Source of the DNA: CBDUEV01 sp965366365
GTDB taxonomy: Bacteria > Actinomycetota > Acidimicrobiia > Spongiisociales > JAENVV01
Direction: 5' to 3'
NCBI GenBank assembly: GCA_965366365.1
Contig: CBDUEV010000013.1
Span: 1-56,526, forward strand
Length of the DNA: 56,526 bases
In this document: positions 49,463 to 56,526 of the stretch, piece by piece
Position numbering within the stretch: the stretch's first letter is position 1
Layout: the number at the start of each line of letters is the position of its first letter
Made by a program: the position numbers and the translations under genes
Notes under the pieces: generated by a model
Told to the model about the DNA's origin: nothing
Databases searched by the model: none
Seen by the model: the letters and a program-made list of their open reading frames with translations, nothing else

Positions 49463-51349
49463 CTAGATCTCCACCTGGATTCCGAGCTCGATCACATCGC
49501 GGGCCGGGAGCCGGAAGTACTGGGCGGCACTCGTGGCGTTGCGATGCATGAGCGCAAAGAGGTGCTCCCGCCAGGCGACCATGCCGTCGGCCGGACTGGG
49601 GATGATGGTCTCCCGAGCCAGGAAGAAGGAGGCGTCGCCTAGTTGGAAGCCGAAGCCGATGGCGACGATGCTGGCCAGTGCCGCGGGAACGTCGGGATCG
49701 TCCTGAAACCCGAAGCGGAGGACCACCTGGAAAAAGCCCTCCCCGAGATCGTGCACCCTGGCTCGCCTCGCTTGCGACACGTGCGGAATGTCAGCCGTGT
49801 GCACCGAAACGATGACCACCCGCTCGTGGACGGTCTCATTGTGGCGCACGTTGGCGATCAGGGCCGGAGGGGTGGGGCCGGCCTCGGCGAACATGTAGAC
49901 GGCCGTTCCCGGCACGCGGCCGGGCCGGTTCTTGGCCAGACTCTCGATGAAGCGCTCGATGGGGAGCTGACCGCGACGCGTCCGTTCTGCGACCAACCGC
50001 CGCCCCGTCTTCCACGTCGTCAAACCGGAGAAGACCACCACGCCGACCAGGAGCGGGAACCACCCACCGTCCGGAACCTTGAAGAGGTTGGCGCCGAAGA
50101 AGGCGAGATCGACGCCAAGCAGCGCGGCGATGACGACTCCCGCCGCCCACCGATTCCAGCCCCAGCGGTCCACGGCCACCGCATGAAAGAGCAACGTCGT
50201 GATGACCATCGTTGCGGTGACCGCCACCCCGTAGGCGGCGGCCAGATTGCCGGAGGTTCGGAATCCGAACACCAGGCCGACGCAAGCCAGCATGAGCAGG
50301 TAGTTGACGGACGGAATGTAGATCTGGCCGATCTCAGCCGCGGAGGTGTGGAGGATTCTGACCCTCGGTAGATAGCCGAGCGAGACCGCCTGGCGGGTCA
50401 GAGAGAACGCCCCAGAGATGAGCGCTTGCGAGGCGATCACCGTGGCGACGGTGGCAAGGATCACCAGGGGGTAGAGAGCCCAGGTGGGCGCCATGCGGTA
50501 GAACGGGCTGTCGATGGCCGATGGATCGGCGATCAGGAGCGCCCCCTGCCCGAAGTAATTGATGAGCAGAGCAGGGAGCACCAGAACGAACCATGCCTGC
50601 TGAATGGGCTTCCGACCGAAGTGGCCCATGTCGGCGTACAGTGCCTCGCCACCGGTCACGACGAGGAACACCGACCCCAATGCCAGAAACCCGAATCCGG
50701 CATTGTGGGCGAAGAACGAGACGGCGTGTCCCGGGTTGATCGCCATCAGGACGTTCGGGTGACGCACGATCTGCGCCAGGCCCAGTACGGCCAGAACAAC
50801 GAACCAGACCGCCATGACGGGCCCAAAGACCGACCCGATGGCGCCGGTCCCCCGGTGTTGGATCAAGAAGAGCCCCACGATGATGATCACGGCAATCGGG
50901 ATCACATAGGGACGCAGTACCGGCGTGGCCACCTCGACGCCTTCGACGGCCGAGAGCACCGAGATGGCCGGGGTGATCACGCCGTCGCCGTAGAGGAGGG
51001 CGGTGCCGAACAAACCCAGGTAGATCAACCACCGGCGTCTTCCTACCTGGCTTGATGCTCCCCCGATCAACGCCGTCAAGGCGAGGATCCCCCCTTCGCC
51101 GTGGTTGTCGGCTCGCATCACGAGAGCCAGGTACTTGATGGAGATCACGACGACGAGCGACCAGAAGATGAGCGAGAGGATCCCGAGCACATTGGCGTCG
51201 GTCACGTCGATCCCCTCATGACCGGCAAATGACTCCCGCAGGGCGTAGAGGGGGCTCGTTCCGATATCGCCGAAGACAATGCCGAGTGCACCAAGCGCCA
51301 GGCCGATCTGTGCTTTTGACGCAGGGTGTTTGGTGGTCGGGGGAGCCAT
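49463..51349 (-). CDS. kup: Potassium uptake protein Kup
   Basis: The 628-residue KUP/HAK/KT-family K+:H+ symporter has 12 spans in the first ~430 residues. Family motifs are 'GIVFGDIGTSPLYALRESF', 'VSVLSAVEGVEVATP'-type region and 'GGEALYADMGHFGRKPIQQA'. The ~190-residue cytoplasmic tail is present. It imports K+ at low turgor or acid pH. It appears to be a single-gene unit. Confidence 0.95.
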   Translation of the reverse strand: MAPPTTKHPASKAQIGLALGALGIVFGDIGTSPLYALRESFAGHEGIDVTDANVLGILSLIFWSLVVVISIKYLALVMRADNHGEGGILALTALIGGASSQVGRRRWLIYLGLFGTALLYGDGVITPAISVLSAVEGVEVATPVLRPYVIPIAVIIIVGLFLIQHRGTGAIGSVFGPVMAVWFVVLAVLGLAQIVRHPNVLMAINPGHAVSFFAHNAGFGFLALGSVFLVVTGGEALYADMGHFGRKPIQQAWFVLVLPALLINYFGQGALLIADPSAIDSPFYRMAPTWALYPLVILATVATVIASQALISGAFSLTRQAVSLGYLPRVRILHTSAAEIGQIYIPSVNYLLMLACVGLVFGFRTSGNLAAAYGVAVTATMVITTLLFHAVAVDRWGWNRWAAGVVIAALLGVDLAFFGANLFKVPDGGWFPLLVGVVVFSGLTTWKTGRRLVAERTRRGQLPIERFIESLAKNRPGRVPGTAVYMFAEAGPTPPALIANVRHNETVHERVVIVSVHTADIPHVSQARRARVHDLGEGFFQVVLRFGFQDDPDVPAALASIVAIGFGFQLGDASFFLARETIIPSPADGMVAWREHLFALMHRNATSAAQYFRLPARDVIELGIQVEI

Positions 51350-51542
51350 GGATCGTCAAGATGGAGCCGGTTCGGCCGAACGACCGTCACAGCTCGAGGC
51401 TCCCGCTGTGCCATGAGATTCTACTGCTGAAAACCCCGCCAGGACCGATTCGAGAATTTCGGACGATGCAGGAACTTCAGTACCGAAATGGGGTCTAATC
51501 TCCCGGAGCCGACGGTCGGCGCATGAGCAGAGAGAGGATGCG

Positions 51543-51716
51543 ATGAACAAGTCGCACAAAGTAAAGGCCACCCGCAAGCTGCAGCAGAAGTCAGAGGTTC
51601 GCGAGCACAAACCTGGCAAGCCATTCCGTGGCGCCAACCTCGTCGTTCAGCACGAAGGGTCGGCCAAGAAGAACGCCGGCAGAGAGGCCGCCGCCCGCAA
51701 GGCCGCCAAGAAATAG
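51543..51716 (+). CDS. 57-residue, strongly basic protein
   Basis: ATG preceded by GAGAGGATG-type purine-rich sequence opens 57 codons ending at TAG. Of the residues, 12 are Lys, 5 Arg and 3 His; Ala/Lys-rich ends ('MNKSHKVKATRKLQQK' and 'EAAARKAAKK') flank a middle 'KPFRGANLVVQHEG'. A strong hairpin follows, which supports a real transcription unit. The composition suggests nucleic-acid or ribosome binding. No family is recognised. Confidence 0.65.
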   Translation: MNKSHKVKATRKLQQKSEVREHKPGKPFRGANLVVQHEGSAKKNAGREAAARKAAKK

Positions 51717-51742
51717 TCTCCTGTCCCCTATCGCCACTCGAT

Positions 51743-51772
51743 GTTCGAGCCCGGGCTGTCCCGGGCTCGAAC
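51743..51772 (+). terminator. 13-bp hairpin terminator after the small basic protein gene
   Basis: GTTCGAGCCCGGG (51743-51755) pairs perfectly with 51760-51772 around loop CTGT, 27 bases after the stop codon. Confidence 0.75.
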
Positions 51773-51825
51773 CGAAAGAAGCCGAGAATGGCGGCGTTGG
51801 ACCGTGCTCCGACTATTTTTGGAGC

Positions 51826-52539
51826 GTGCCACGGTATGCCATCGCTGTGTTGATGACCGTCTTGCTCTGGGCGTGTGCTTCAGGGGAGGGATCCATTCCG
51901 GCCCAGCCGGCGCAGATCGACGGGCCGCTGGTTCTGGCGGCGCCCCTTCCGGTTTCACGAGCACCCATCCCCAGCGGGGTTCCCGCCCAGCCGCTTCGAC
52001 ACATCGAGGAGCAGGAGTGGACGCCTTTTGCGGTCGTGGCAGGAACGACCCTGTATCACCCGTCCCGGCGAGTGGAGATGATCGGCTTCCACGAATCGAC
52101 TCACGATGGCGCCCGTCAGATGGTGCCCACCAGGTCCGCCACCCAGGATTTCGTCATGGAGAGCCGAAGCCGCGGGACCGGCTCGAGGACTGCGGCCGAC
52201 ATCGTGGTCGACCCCGATGAGGAGATCCGTTCGCCGGTCACCGGAACGGTCCTTCGGTCAGGAACCTATGTGCTGTACTGCGACTACTCGGACGACTTCG
52301 CCGTCATCGAACCTGACGACCACCCGGGCTGGGAGGTCAAGGTTCTCCATATCGATGGCGTCCTCGTGTCGCCCGGCCAAAGGGTCGAGGCCAGGCAGAC
52401 GGTGCTGGCCGGCGGCCCCACACCGCTCCCATTCCGCTCTCAGGTCGACGAGTCCTCTGCGGCGACGAGATGGCCGCACGTCCACATCGAGGTGATCGAT
52501 CCGTCCATTCCCGACCGCCCCTCGGGAAGCGGCTGCTGA
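51826..52539 (+). CDS. Degenerate M23 (LytM)-like lipoprotein
   Basis: The 237-residue protein starts at GTG 51826 with signal and lipobox 'VLLWACASG'. The C-terminal half matches an M23 endopeptidase fold: 'AADIVVDPDEEIRSPVTGTV', 'VLHIDGVLVSPGQRVEARQ' and 'WPHVHIEVIDP' with the H-x-H pair. The first zinc ligand (His of H-x3-D) is missing: the residues are 'GTGSRTAADI'. It is therefore probably not a peptidase but an activator or binding protein, like LytM-type regulators of cell-wall amidases. It would be anchored outside the membrane. Confidence 0.7.
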   Translation: MPRYAIAVLMTVLLWACASGEGSIPAQPAQIDGPLVLAAPLPVSRAPIPSGVPAQPLRHIEEQEWTPFAVVAGTTLYHPSRRVEMIGFHESTHDGARQMVPTRSATQDFVMESRSRGTGSRTAADIVVDPDEEIRSPVTGTVLRSGTYVLYCDYSDDFAVIEPDDHPGWEVKVLHIDGVLVSPGQRVEARQTVLAGGPTPLPFRSQVDESSAATRWPHVHIEVIDPSIPDRPSGSGC

Positions 52540-52633
52540 AGAGCCACTGCAGCGTGGTGGTGAACAGAACCGGCTCACGGATTCCTTACCGTTGGATCAT
52601 CGCTGCTCAACACTCACCGCCGAGGATCACTGC

Positions 52634-53674
52634 ATGAAGTATCTCTCGCTCGTGCTGGCAGTGGCGGTTCTCGGAGGGTGCACCGGCCCTTCAGCCTCTT
52701 CTCGATCGACCGACCAGGCCGCCTTCGACGAGCAAGCGGACAGGACGGGGTGGGATCGTCAGGCGCTCGGGGAGTTGATCTCGCAGGCTGCGGAGGCGGG
52801 TACCGACACGCTCGTGGTCGTGCACGGCGGAGAGATCATCGTCGAGGAGTACTTCGGGAATGATCCCGACTACCAGCGCGACATCGCCTCCGCTCAAAAG
52901 GGTATCATCGCACTTCTCATCGGGATCGCCGAGGACGAGGGTCTCTTGGGGCTCGACGATCCGGTCACCGCCCACCTGGGGGCGGGATGGGCACATGGGG
53001 CGCTCTCGGAAGCCGACATCACCATCCGCCATCTCCTCACGATGTCGAGCGGCCTCGACTCCGACTTCGAAACCGTGGCAGCACCCGGGACGGTGTGGGA
53101 GTACAACAACAACGTCTACCACAAGCTCCGGCCGGTCCTGGAGGCGGTGACCGGCGACGACATCCAGGCCGTTTCGGACGAATGGCTGTTCGATCCGATC
53201 GGCGCGGCGGGCAGTTGGTCCGTGCGAGGGTTGGTTGGCCTGGGGGTCCGGGATTCCCATGGCGACCGTCTCCTGGGACTGTCGATGGGCCCTTCCGACC
53301 TGGCCGCCGTCGGCCGGCTCGTGCTGGCAGAGGGAGCGTGGGGCGACACTCAGATCGTGCCGGCCGACTATGTGGCCGAGGCGCTCAGTCCCTCGCAAGA
53401 CCTCAATCCGGCATATGGATACCTCTGGTGGCTCAACGGGTCCGACCGCCACTTGCTTCCGCTCGACGAGACAGGGGACGGCCCGCTCGTACCCAGCGCC
53501 CCCACCGATGCGGCCGGTGCCTTGGGCGCGGCGGACCAGAAGCTCTGGGTTTCCAGCAGTCTCGATCTGATCATCGTCCGACAGGGTGGTTCCGCCCTGG
53601 GGTGGCGAGCCAGTCTGTCGGCTTTCGACGAGGTGCTGTGGGACGCGGTCATGCGGGCCTATCCCGCGCCCTGA
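52634..53674 (+). CDS. Beta-lactamase-class-C-like serine hydrolase, lipoprotein
   Basis: The 346-residue protein starts at ATG 52634, with lipobox 'VAVLGGCTGPS' (Cys16). It keeps the penicillin-recognising fold motifs S86-A-Q-K89 (S-x-x-K) and Y157-N-N (Y-x-N), and 'HLLTMSSGLDSDF', typical of the 6-aminohexanoate-hydrolase/EstB/class C group. An extracytoplasmic esterase, amidase or peptidase role is likely; the substrate is unknown. It is convergent with the peroxiredoxin-like gene (14 bases between stops). Confidence 0.88.
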   Translation: MKYLSLVLAVAVLGGCTGPSASSRSTDQAAFDEQADRTGWDRQALGELISQAAEAGTDTLVVVHGGEIIVEEYFGNDPDYQRDIASAQKGIIALLIGIAEDEGLLGLDDPVTAHLGAGWAHGALSEADITIRHLLTMSSGLDSDFETVAAPGTVWEYNNNVYHKLRPVLEAVTGDDIQAVSDEWLFDPIGAAGSWSVRGLVGLGVRDSHGDRLLGLSMGPSDLAAVGRLVLAEGAWGDTQIVPADYVAEALSPSQDLNPAYGYLWWLNGSDRHLLPLDETGDGPLVPSAPTDAAGALGAADQKLWVSSSLDLIIVRQGGSALGWRASLSAFDEVLWDAVMRAYPAP

Positions 53675-53688
53675 CCTGCTCGAACCCG

Positions 53689-54243
53689 TCAGCTGCTCAA
53701 CACGCTGAGTACCTCGTCGAGGTCGGCATGATCACCTGCGTAGTCCTCGAAGTCGGCGTACCTCAGGTGGTCGCCTGGCCCGATCACCAGCGTGGCGCCC
53801 AACTGGAAGGGACGCCGGCCCGTTTTCCCCTGGCGATGGCCCGCTCGGAAGGTCCGGATTCCGGCCGACAGGGCATCCACCGAGACGAGAGAGCCGGCGC
53901 CGAGGCGTTTGGTTCCGGCGATCTCGGCGGCAGACCCATCTTCGTCGAGGAGCACGGGGAACGGCACTCGCTCGTCCTCGATGAACGCTCGAGCGTATCG
54001 ACGTCCACCGGTGCCGATGGCGGTGACGCCGGCTCCCGTGGCAATGATCTCTTCGTATCGATCGCGGACCTGACCGGCCCGCTGGCGGCACGTCAGTCAG
54101 CCAAAGTGCCGCAGAAAGAGAATGACCTGGGGTCGGTCGGCCCAGAGGTCCCCGAGGCGGACCGCGGTGTCATCGGGAGCGATGAGCCGCTGGTTCGCCA
54201 GGGCCTCGACGTCGAGGCTTCCGAGTTCTGATTCTGTGGTCAT
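53689..54243 (-). CDS. Putative selenoprotein: AhpC/TSA_2 (SelU/Prx-like) peroxiredoxin with in-frame UGA
   Basis: Read through one in-frame TGA (54097-54099, codon 49), the minus strand gives a 184-residue protein with GGAGAG 9 bases before ATG 54243. Before the TGA: 'PQVILFLRHFG'. After it: 'LTCRQRAGQVRDRYEEI', 'GVTAIGTGGRRYARAF', 'VPFPVLLDEDGSAAEIAG' and 'FQLGATLVIGPGDHLRYADF', the whole AhpC/TSA_2 fold. In this family FLRHFG is followed by C-x-x-C; here the TGA takes the first Cys place, giving U-L-T-C. A hairpin starts right after the TGA. A nonsense-mutated gene is the alternative. It lies 54 bases downstream of the heliorhodopsin gene, same strand. Confidence 0.82.
54070..54096 (-). 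promoter_or_regulatory. Candidate bacterial SECIS hairpin after the UGA
   Basis: On the minus strand CTGAC begins immediately after the TGA and pairs with GTCAG (54070-54074). Inside, GCCG pairs with CGG(G)C around loop CCAG. With a one-base bulge the stem can extend through the TGA itself. Bacterial SECIS elements are stem-loops starting at or just after UGA within the coding sequence. Sequence conservation between such elements is low, so this is supportive but not decisive. Confidence 0.5.
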
Positions 54244-54297
54244 GTCGTTGGTCTCTCCGGTTGGCGATGCTGTCGGTGGCGGATGGTGCTCGGCGGG

Positions 54298-55065
54298 TCA
54301 GGCAGCCGGGGCCAGGGTGCCCCCGAATACCTGCCAGGCCAGCGCGGACTTCGCCAGGAGGCTGAGCAGGATGTAGGTCCGCTCGCCGACCAGATAGTCC
54401 TTCCAGCGACCGAGCTGTTTGTACTGAGCCCACTGCGTGAGGGCGAAGCTGTTGAAGAACACGAACAGGGAGAAGAAGATCCCGTACACGAACGCCGGGG
54501 GTTGTGCCTCGCTTCCAGGAGACACCAGATACACGCCGATGGCGATCCAGGGCACGACGCCGAGAGCACTCCCCATCCAGAACGGCCACAGCGAGCCACC
54601 CGGCTGTTCGTAGCGCTCCTGCACGGCACCGAAGAAGATCATCCCGGCGTTCACTCCGAAGAGGGCGAGGAGGGCGGCGATGCTGGTGATCCCCGGGAGC
54701 ATGGCGATCAGCACGACCATCACCGAGGAGGAAAGGGCGTATTCGATCCATCGGAATTGATTTTGACCGCGGGAGAGTTGGTCGCGGTAGCGGCGCGCTC
54801 CGACGCTGGCGATGAGCCAATGGAAGAGGGCGGAGAGGAAGAGAAAAGCTGCCACTCCCCAGGCGATCGACAGTTCGAAGAGCACGGTGGTTTCCGCAGG
54901 GGTCCCCGGGGGTCCTTCCGGAAAAGCCGCCGTCACCGGCAGGGTGAAGTCATTTGCCAGCGCCACGACCGCAGCCCCTTGCACAGCGTGCAGAGCCCCC
55001 ATCACCCAGTTGTAAGTGCGAAGTCGCCCGAAGGCGGCGTCGGAAACCTCGACCTTGCTGGCCAT
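54298..55065 (-). CDS. Heliorhodopsin
   Basis: The 255-residue protein starts at ATG 55065 with a strong AGGAGGAG site. It has seven membrane spans and heliorhodopsin signatures: 'LRTYNWVMGALHAVQG', 'GQNQFRWIEYALSSSVMVV' with Glu108 as the expected counterion, 'GVNAGMIFFGAVQE', and 'LLSLLAKSALAWQVFGG' with Lys239 as the retinal Schiff-base lysine. Heliorhodopsins sit with the N-terminus inside, opposite to type I rhodopsins, and mostly act as slow photocycling sensors rather than pumps. No retinal-synthesis gene is in the window. The next gene downstream is the putative selenoperoxiredoxin. Confidence 0.95.
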   Translation of the reverse strand: MASKVEVSDAAFGRLRTYNWVMGALHAVQGAAVVALANDFTLPVTAAFPEGPPGTPAETTVLFELSIAWGVAAFLFLSALFHWLIASVGARRYRDQLSRGQNQFRWIEYALSSSVMVVLIAMLPGITSIAALLALFGVNAGMIFFGAVQERYEQPGGSLWPFWMGSALGVVPWIAIGVYLVSPGSEAQPPAFVYGIFFSLFVFFNSFALTQWAQYKQLGRWKDYLVGERTYILLSLLAKSALAWQVFGGTLAPAA

Positions 55066-55246
55066 CTTTCTCCTCCTGGTTCGTGCGTATACGGACCCAG
55101 CGGCCAGCCCGGATGACTACACCCTCCGGCGACCGGTTCGGACCGAAACGCTCGAGCCCATCCTGGCAGGTCGGCCTCACGTCCGGAACCTCTCGAGTCT
55201 CGGCGTCGTTCTCATGGGCGGACGGAGATTCGGCAGAGGAGAACCC

Positions 55247-56526
55247 ATGACCACGGACGGCGCACCACACATACCCCCGCAACCACTTGGCCGGCCCGTG
55301 CTCGTCGGTGGGTCGGCGGTGGCCGTCGGGCTGGCCGTGGATAGCCTGGCGCTTCGGCACCCTGCCGGCTTCGGGCTCATGGCGGCCGGCCTTCTCATGA
55401 TCGGAGCCATCGCCCTTGCCCCGTACTTCGGCGCTCGCTCATCTCCGTCGAAGAGCATTCTCCTCCTGGGGGCAGGGGCCATGGCCTTCATCGGCGTCCG
55501 GGACTCCCCCACCCTCACCGGCCTCAACCTCCTCCTCTTCCTGGTGGCGGCCACCATTGCGATCCACCAACTCTCCGGGAGCCGCCTCAGGGACTGGGCG
55601 ATGACCGACTACCTCAGAAACGTCTTGGGGGCGTACGGCTCCATCGCCCTGGAGGCAGGCCAGTTCGCCGCAACGGATCTGCGCCCGATACGCAACCGCC
55701 TGGACTCGGGTCAGGTCAAGCCGGTCCTGTTCGGGCTGGGCATCGGACTCCCACTCGTCGTCGTCTTCACAGGGCTGTTCGCCTCCGCCGACGCCGCCTT
55801 CGCCGATCTCCTCACCCAGGCGTTTTCGGGTTTCGATCTGCCCGCTCTGCTCTCTCACGCCGTCTCGGTGACCGTCACGGCGGGGGTGGTCATCGGGATC
55901 TGGCGGTTCGGACTGGCAGATCGAGCACCGAAGCCCCTCGGCGGCCTTGGATCCTCGGGTCTCGACCGAAGCAGCGCCGCCACCGCCCTGGGGCTCCTCG
56001 TCGCCTTGTTTGCGGCCTTTGTCGGCGTCCAGATCACCTACCTGTTCGGCGGACTCAGCACCCTGGAACGCACAGGCCTCACGTACTCCGAATACGCCCG
56101 GCGGGGATTCTTCGAGCTGGTGATAGTGGCGGCACTCGTCCTGGGCGTGGTCCTGGTGTTCGACTGGGCGACTCACCGCGGCGACAGCCGGAGAGCAAGG
56201 CTCGTCGACGGGTTGAACGCCACACTGGTGACCCTGACCTTGGTGGTCCTGGCGTCGGCCGGATACCGAATGAGCCTTTACACATCACAGTTCGGCCTGA
56301 CCGAGTTACGTCTCTACACCAGTGTGTTCATGGGGTGGGTCGGACTGGTGCTGGTCTGGACGGTCTTCACCGTTCTGCGGAATCAGCGTCGAAGATTCGC
56401 TCTCGGCGCCTTCCTGGCAGCCGTCTCCATGATCGTCGGCCTCAACGCCGTCAACCCCGACGCGGTTATTGCCCGGGCCAATCTCACCAACGAATCCGTC
56501 GAACTCGACGCCGCCTATCTGGCCCA
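55247..56526 (+). CDS. DUF4173/DUF4153-type integral membrane protein, 5' part
   Basis: The gene starts at ATG 55247 (AGAGGAG 6 bases upstream) and runs off the window end, with 426 codons visible and no stop. About ten membrane spans are present. Characteristic segments are 'FTGLFASADAAFADLL', 'YARRGFFELVIVAALVLG' and 'LTELRLYTSVFMGWVGL', as in the DUF4173 family. The function is unknown. It is divergent from the heliorhodopsin; the 181-base space between them holds both promoters, but no clear boxes were found. Confidence 0.82.
   Translation, partial: MTTDGAPHIPPQPLGRPVLVGGSAVAVGLAVDSLALRHPAGFGLMAAGLLMIGAIALAPYFGARSSPSKSILLLGAGAMAFIGVRDSPTLTGLNLLLFLVAATIAIHQLSGSRLRDWAMTDYLRNVLGAYGSIALEAGQFAATDLRPIRNRLDSGQVKPVLFGLGIGLPLVVVFTGLFASADAAFADLLTQAFSGFDLPALLSHAVSVTVTAGVVIGIWRFGLADRAPKPLGGLGSSGLDRSSAATALGLLVALFAAFVGVQITYLFGGLSTLERTGLTYSEYARRGFFELVIVAALVLGVVLVFDWATHRGDSRRARLVDGLNATLVTLTLVVLASAGYRMSLYTSQFGLTELRLYTSVFMGWVGLVLVWTVFTVLRNQRRRFALGAFLAAVSMIVGLNAVNPDAVIARANLTNESVELDAAYLA

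Noticed and set aside
53689..53967. A short 92-residue gene as the only product of this locus
   Set aside because: The frame continues upstream with clear peroxiredoxin sequence to a TGA at the redox position and beyond it to a good start site; treating the fragment alone would miss the protein.
54298..55065. Proton-pumping type I rhodopsin
   Set aside because: The helix motifs (RWIEYALSSS and LLAKSALAWQ) are those of heliorhodopsins, and the DTE/DTD pump motif is absent.

Overview
The window is high-GC (clearly above 60 %), densely coded DNA with GTG starts, several likely leaderless promoters, lipoproteins, a septum-formation-type protein and a heliorhodopsin. This fits an uncultured-type Actinomycetota genome. 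I would guess Acidimicrobiia or a close relative, but that is inference and no marker gene settles it. No rRNA, tRNA, CRISPR array, insertion sequence or prophage was seen.

Layout. 1-9.3 kb: end of a large cell-surface protein, VOC and SRPBCC proteins, a NarL-type two-component system, two membrane proteins, UspA, Hsp20 with a readable promoter and HspR-like operator, a zinc-ribbon septum-type protein, a DUF3024 protein, a PqqB-like metallo-hydrolase and a phosphodiesterase. 9.4-13.1 kb: a three-gene Fe(III)-type ABC importer behind a palindrome-controlled, apparently leaderless promoter. 13.2-28.2 kb: a sulfur and molybdenum-cofactor island. It holds rhodaneses, DsrE2, TusA, a cytoplasmic molybdopterin oxidoreductase with a fused FeS/NrfD subunit and probable chaperone, an ArsR regulator, a rhodanese-persulfide dioxygenase fusion, a SulP transporter, MobA, MoaA, a CstR-like repressor, a minimal beta-carbonic-anhydrase-like protein and an MBL-double-rhodanese protein. 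28.2-33.6 kb: nitrobindin-like protein, GerMN lipoprotein, PutA. 33.6-46.8 kb: complex I genes nuoE to nuoN in one minus-strand operon lacking nuoA-D, ending in a bactofilin-like membrane protein. 47-53.7 kb: lipoprotein serpin, UPF0104 flippase-like protein, Kup, a tiny basic protein, a degenerate M23-like lipoprotein and a serine-hydrolase lipoprotein. 53.7-56.5 kb: a peroxiredoxin-like gene with an in-frame TGA, a heliorhodopsin, and the start of a DUF4173-type membrane protein.

How it may work together. The sulfur island reads as a route from protein persulfide through sulfite to sulfate: rhodanese/TusA/DsrE2 carriers, an ETHE1-type dioxygenase giving sulfite, a SoeABC-like sulfite-oxidising complex, and a SulP carrier for sulfate. 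Three near-identical palindromes overlap the promoters of two rhodanese genes and of the CstR-like repressor, which is transcribed with moaA. They suggest a persulfide-responsive regulon that also supplies the cofactor.

The strongest novelty candidate is at 53689-54243. An AhpC/TSA_2 (SelU-like) peroxiredoxin has TGA exactly where the family has its first redox cysteine (U-L-T-C), followed at once by a hairpin, and it sits just downstream of the heliorhodopsin in the same direction. This looks like an unannotated selenoprotein linked to a photoreceptor.
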